Of a stretch of 9,013 bases of DNA, positions 6,785 to 9,013 are shown one piece after another. The position numbers were made by a program, and so were the translations under genes. Within the stretch, counting starts at the first letter, position 1. Each line of letters opens with the position of its first letter. This DNA comes from an uncultured Bacilli bacterium (lineage in GTDB: Bacteria > Bacillota_I > Bacilli_A > RF39 > UBA660): positions 1 through 9,013 of the forward strand of contig CAKONX010000046.1 of assembly GCA_934098345.1 (NCBI GenBank). The letters run 5' to 3'. The notes under the pieces are model-generated. The model saw only the letters and a program-made list of their open reading frames with translations, was not told where the DNA came from and did not search any database.

Positions 6785-8242
6785 CTATTTTTTTACATCT
6801 TCTTTTTTACAAGTGATCATTCCGCCATTATAAGCACATGAACATTTATCACTTCCAGTTTCACAAATACATTCTAAAGACTCTTTACAACGATAATCAA
6901 AAGAATCAAATAACTTTTGAATTAAATCAGGTAATTTATCTCCATAGTATGACATATTTGTTTTTATTTGAGTTAAATCTTCATCAGTAAATTCACGAAC
7001 TGATTTATATTTTTCTATTTCTACTTTTTTTACTTTTGGTTTTGTATTAGTAACTAATTTTAAAGTTATAGTTCCTGATAACTCACCTTTTTTATAATTT
7101 ATTTCATATGTTTTATTAATAATATCTTGTACTTGTTTTTCTACACTTGTAAAATCAACATTTAATATTTCTTCACTATTTTTATATTCTTTAAAATAAT
7201 ATTTAGTATCACCTATATCAAAATCATATATATTTTCTCCGTACTCTAAACTTATTCTTATTATTTTTTTACCAGTATAATAAATTGCCAATTTATTAGA
7301 TGTTTCATTTTCTGTATTATATTTGAAATCTTGAGTCTTTTTATAATTTTCTAAAGTTTCTGTTATTTCGTTTTCACGTTTTTCTGTTACACGTACAAGT
7401 TCATTAATAAAGTTTGAATCATCTATTAAAGTATCATAGAAAGTATTATAAAATTCACGAAGATTAGCATTATTTAATTCAATATAAACTTTCTTAGTAT
7501 TTGTGTTATCTCCTCTATAATTAATAGTTGTAGATTCTTTTTTATAAGATAATTGTTTTAATGCTGCATTAACCGCATCACTTACTCCATCAAGTATAGA
7601 ATTCATATCATATTTTTTAGATTTTAAGAATCCAACATTATCTTCTATTGGGAAAAGAATATAATCATCATTATAAAATTCTTTTGATTTAAAATATACA
7701 TTATTTAGATTACTATATAATTCATACGTAAATTCTTTACTTTCTAAAACTATTCCGCCTTCATCTTCTTTAGGATCTCTCATATGTCCATCAATAGTTA
7801 AAACACGTGATTTAGCATCTAATGAATAACTTCCTTCAAATTTAGTTTTATAATTGCTTAAATCTAGTTCTAAACTATAATCTCCACTTTTAACACTTGA
7901 ATTACTAAAATATTCTTCACTTAAATAATCATGTATTTTATTTACTACACCAGTAAAGTATTTATATGAATTATCTTTCTTAGGTCTTGTAAGCATAAAT
8001 ATTAAAATAACTAAAATAATAAAAACTACTAAAATAGTGCTGAAAATAAGCAAAACATTTTTTTTGTTTTTTGGTTCTTTAATATATGTTTTTATATCAA
8101 ATCGATCATCATTTGCATAATTATTTTCATTAATTTCACCAAAATCAGTTACATTAATAACTTCTATATTTGGATCATTTTTACAATAAGGACAAACCTT
8201 AGAAGTCTCTGGTATAGTTTGTTTGCAGTTAACACACTTTAT
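6785..8242 (-). CDS. Zinc-ribbon, single-TM protein with Cys-rich extracytoplasmic tail (paralog 1); probable AUA start
   Basis: From the start chosen here the protein has 485 residues. It has a zinc ribbon at Cys 3, 6, 17, 20 (CxxC-x10-CPYC), an acidic/Asn linker, one TM helix at about 63-85, and an exterior domain of about 400 residues related to the next gene's product. Six cysteines sit in the last 34 residues (about 452, 458, 460, 467, 469, 478), a feature missing from the paralog. An in-frame ATG at 8272 gives 10 more residues, but it lies only 2 bp after a consensus -10 box, upstream of the expected transcript start, and has no ribosome-binding site. Starting at the ATA codon 8242-8240 puts AAGGGTGAT at normal spacing and superposes all four zinc Cys on the paralog. 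A GTG at 8251 is in frame but sits directly on the Shine-Dalgarno site. Function is unknown; envelope sensing or anchoring is inferred from layout only. Confidence 0.8.
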   Translation of the reverse strand: MKCVNCKQTIPETSKVCPYCKNDPNIEVINVTDFGEINENNYANDDRFDIKTYIKEPKNKKNVLLIFSTILVVFIILVILIFMLTRPKKDNSYKYFTGVVNKIHDYLSEEYFSNSSVKSGDYSLELDLSNYKTKFEGSYSLDAKSRVLTIDGHMRDPKEDEGGIVLESKEFTYELYSNLNNVYFKSKEFYNDDYILFPIEDNVGFLKSKKYDMNSILDGVSDAVNAALKQLSYKKESTTINYRGDNTNTKKVYIELNNANLREFYNTFYDTLIDDSNFINELVRVTEKRENEITETLENYKKTQDFKYNTENETSNKLAIYYTGKKIIRISLEYGENIYDFDIGDTKYYFKEYKNSEEILNVDFTSVEKQVQDIINKTYEINYKKGELSGTITLKLVTNTKPKVKKVEIEKYKSVREFTDEDLTQIKTNMSYYGDKLPDLIQKLFDSFDYRCKESLECICETGSDKCSCAYNGGMITCKKEDVKK

Positions 8243-8274
8243 AACAATCACCCTTCCTATAATATCTATCATTA

Positions 8275-8303
8275 ATTATAAAATAAATTTATATACTTTT
8301 CAA
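8275..8303 (-). promoter_or_regulatory. Promoter for the first zinc-ribbon gene
   Basis: TTGAAA (8303-8298), a 17-bp spacer and TATAAT (8280-8275). The expected start is near 8269-8266, about 25 nt before the ATA codon at 8242. The leader holds the AGGAAGGGTGAT ribosome-binding site. The -35 box is 8 bp from the -35 box of the divergent polymerase promoter. Confidence 0.75.
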
Positions 8304-8311
8304 TAACAATG

Positions 8312-8340
8312 TTGACTATATAGAACAAATGTTTTATAAT
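8312..8340 (+). promoter_or_regulatory. Promoter for the Y-family polymerase
   Basis: TTGACT (8312-8317), a 17-bp spacer and TATAAT (8335-8340) form a near-perfect sigma-A promoter. The expected start is near 8347, about 11 nt before the ATG. The spacer contains a LexA-like operator, so the intrinsically strong promoter should be silent unless the SOS response is on. Confidence 0.8.
8322..8335 (+). promoter_or_regulatory. LexA (DinR-type) SOS box
   Basis: AGAACAAATGTTTT contains GAAC-N4-GTTT, one base from the Gram-positive LexA core GAAC-N4-GTTC, and is nearly palindromic. It fills the promoter spacer up to the -10 box, a position where bound LexA blocks RNA polymerase. The downstream gene is a translesion polymerase, a classic LexA target, which supports the reading. 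Confidence 0.7.
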
Positions 8341-8357
8341 TAATTTGAGGGATAAAT

Positions 8358-9013
8358 ATGGATAATAATCATCAAAATAGAAATATTATGTGTATTGATT
8401 TAAAAAGTTTTTTTGCCTTTGTTGAATGTGTAGAAAGAGGGTTAGATCCTTACACTACTCCATTAATCGTATGTAATCCTGAACAAAAAGGAGCAATTAC
8501 CCTTGCTGTAACTCCATTTTTAAAAAGTCAAGGGATTCCTGGTCGTGTTAGAGTCTATGATATTCCTAAAAATATAACATATGTGAAAGTTCCACCAAGA
8601 ATGAGTTTATATCAACGAAAAAGTAAAGAAGTAATTAGTATTTACTTAAAATATGTTGCTAAGGAAGACTTACATGTATATTCAATCGATGAATGTTTTT
8701 TAGATGTAACTAATTATTTAAAAATGTATAATATGACTGATTATGAACTAGCTTTAACTATTTTAAATGATATAAAGAAAACTACTGGTCTTGTTGGAAC
8801 AGCTGGAATTGGACCTAATATGTTACTTGCCAAGATTAGTATGGATATCGAAGCTAAACATACAAAAGATAATATTGCTAAATGGACTTATGATGATGTC
8901 AAAACAAAATTATGGAATATTAAACCTTTATCTAAAATGTGGGGAATTGGTGCTAATCTAGAAAAAAGACTTAACAATATGAATATTTATTCCGTTAAAG
9001 AACTAGCTTTAAC
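8358..9013 (+). CDS. Y-family translesion DNA polymerase (UvrX/UmuC/ImuB-like), 3'-truncated by window edge
   Basis: This is an error-prone DNA polymerase that copies past lesions. Of the roughly 410-420 residues expected, 218 are visible, covering palm, fingers and the start of the thumb. The palm begins with IMCIDLKSFFAFVECVERGL (10-29), where D14 is the first metal ligand and F18/F19 the steric-gate region. The second catalytic site is YSIDECFLDV with D111 and E112. GTAGIGPNMLLAK (147-159) follows. A helix-hairpin-helix region, LSKMWGIGANLEKRL, is at about 191-205. The ERGLDPYTTPL phrase matches the UvrX/YqjW group of Bacillota rather than DinB. The start at 8358 is preceded by TTTGAGGGAT; a second in-frame ATG at codon 11 has no such site and would leave only two residues before the D14 strand core. 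Expression should be SOS-controlled (LexA box in the promoter). The little-finger domain and beta-clamp motif are off the edge. Confidence 0.93.
   Translation, partial: MDNNHQNRNIMCIDLKSFFAFVECVERGLDPYTTPLIVCNPEQKGAITLAVTPFLKSQGIPGRVRVYDIPKNITYVKVPPRMSLYQRKSKEVISIYLKYVAKEDLHVYSIDECFLDVTNYLKMYNMTDYELALTILNDIKKTTGLVGTAGIGPNMLLAKISMDIEAKHTKDNIAKWTYDDVKTKLWNIKPLSKMWGIGANLEKRLNNMNIYSVKELAL

Noticed and set aside
1..9013. Possible Mycoplasma-type genetic code (no TGA stop among five complete genes)
   Set aside because: All frames read through with the standard code, the Trp codons checked are TGG, and five stops are too few to conclude anything.
1..9013. CRISPR arrays, tRNA/rRNA genes, insertion sequences, phage genes or defence cassettes
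   Set aside because: No spaced direct repeats, tRNA cloverleaf, terminal inverted repeats, transposase or integrase motifs were seen; gene density and base composition look uniform.

Overview
The window is strongly AT-rich, compact, single-contig bacterial DNA. Several features point to a low-G+C Bacillota (Firmicutes/Bacilli-like) lineage. These are Shine-Dalgarno sites of the GGTGAT/AAGG type, TTGAnn-17-TATAAT promoters, a Gram-positive-type LexA box (GAAC-N4-GTTT), the dimeric (alpha2) type of glycyl-tRNA synthetase, and a T-box-like leader. Trp is encoded by TGG wherever I checked it. All five complete genes stop with TAA or TAG. I cannot name the species; an uncultured host-associated Bacilli/Erysipelotrichia/RF39-like organism would fit, but that is inference.

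Layout. Everything from position 1 to 8242 is on the minus strand. In transcription order (right to left) it holds: a zinc-ribbon membrane protein with an apparently non-canonical AUA start (8242-6785); a paralogous zinc-ribbon membrane protein with its own promoter (6721-5183), closed by a strong terminator (5164-5139); the primosomal helicase PriA (5103-2920); an unrecognised single-pass membrane protein with its own consensus promoter (2866-1490); and then a promoter, a structured leader and terminator, a LOG-family nucleotide hydrolase-like gene (1326-790) and glycyl-tRNA synthetase (788-1, running off the left edge). On the plus strand a Y-family DNA polymerase of the UvrX/UmuC type starts at 8358 and runs off the right edge. 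Its promoter stands back to back with that of the first zinc-ribbon gene.

How the genes fit together. Three regulatory units stand out. (1) The polymerase promoter has a LexA-like operator between its -35 and -10 boxes, so it should be an SOS gene; its -35 box is only 8 bp from the -35 box of the divergent envelope gene. (2) The two adjacent zinc-ribbon/one-TM/large-exterior-domain proteins are paralogs with superposable N-termini (Cys 3, 6, 17, 20). They look like envelope-sensing or anchoring proteins similar in layout to TcaA-type proteins, but their function is unknown. (3) The LOG-glyS pair lies behind a short leader with a recognisable T-box antiterminator fold. The fold sits on top of a perfect 11-bp terminator stem, with very little room for a normal Stem I. 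This is the most unusual element in the window.
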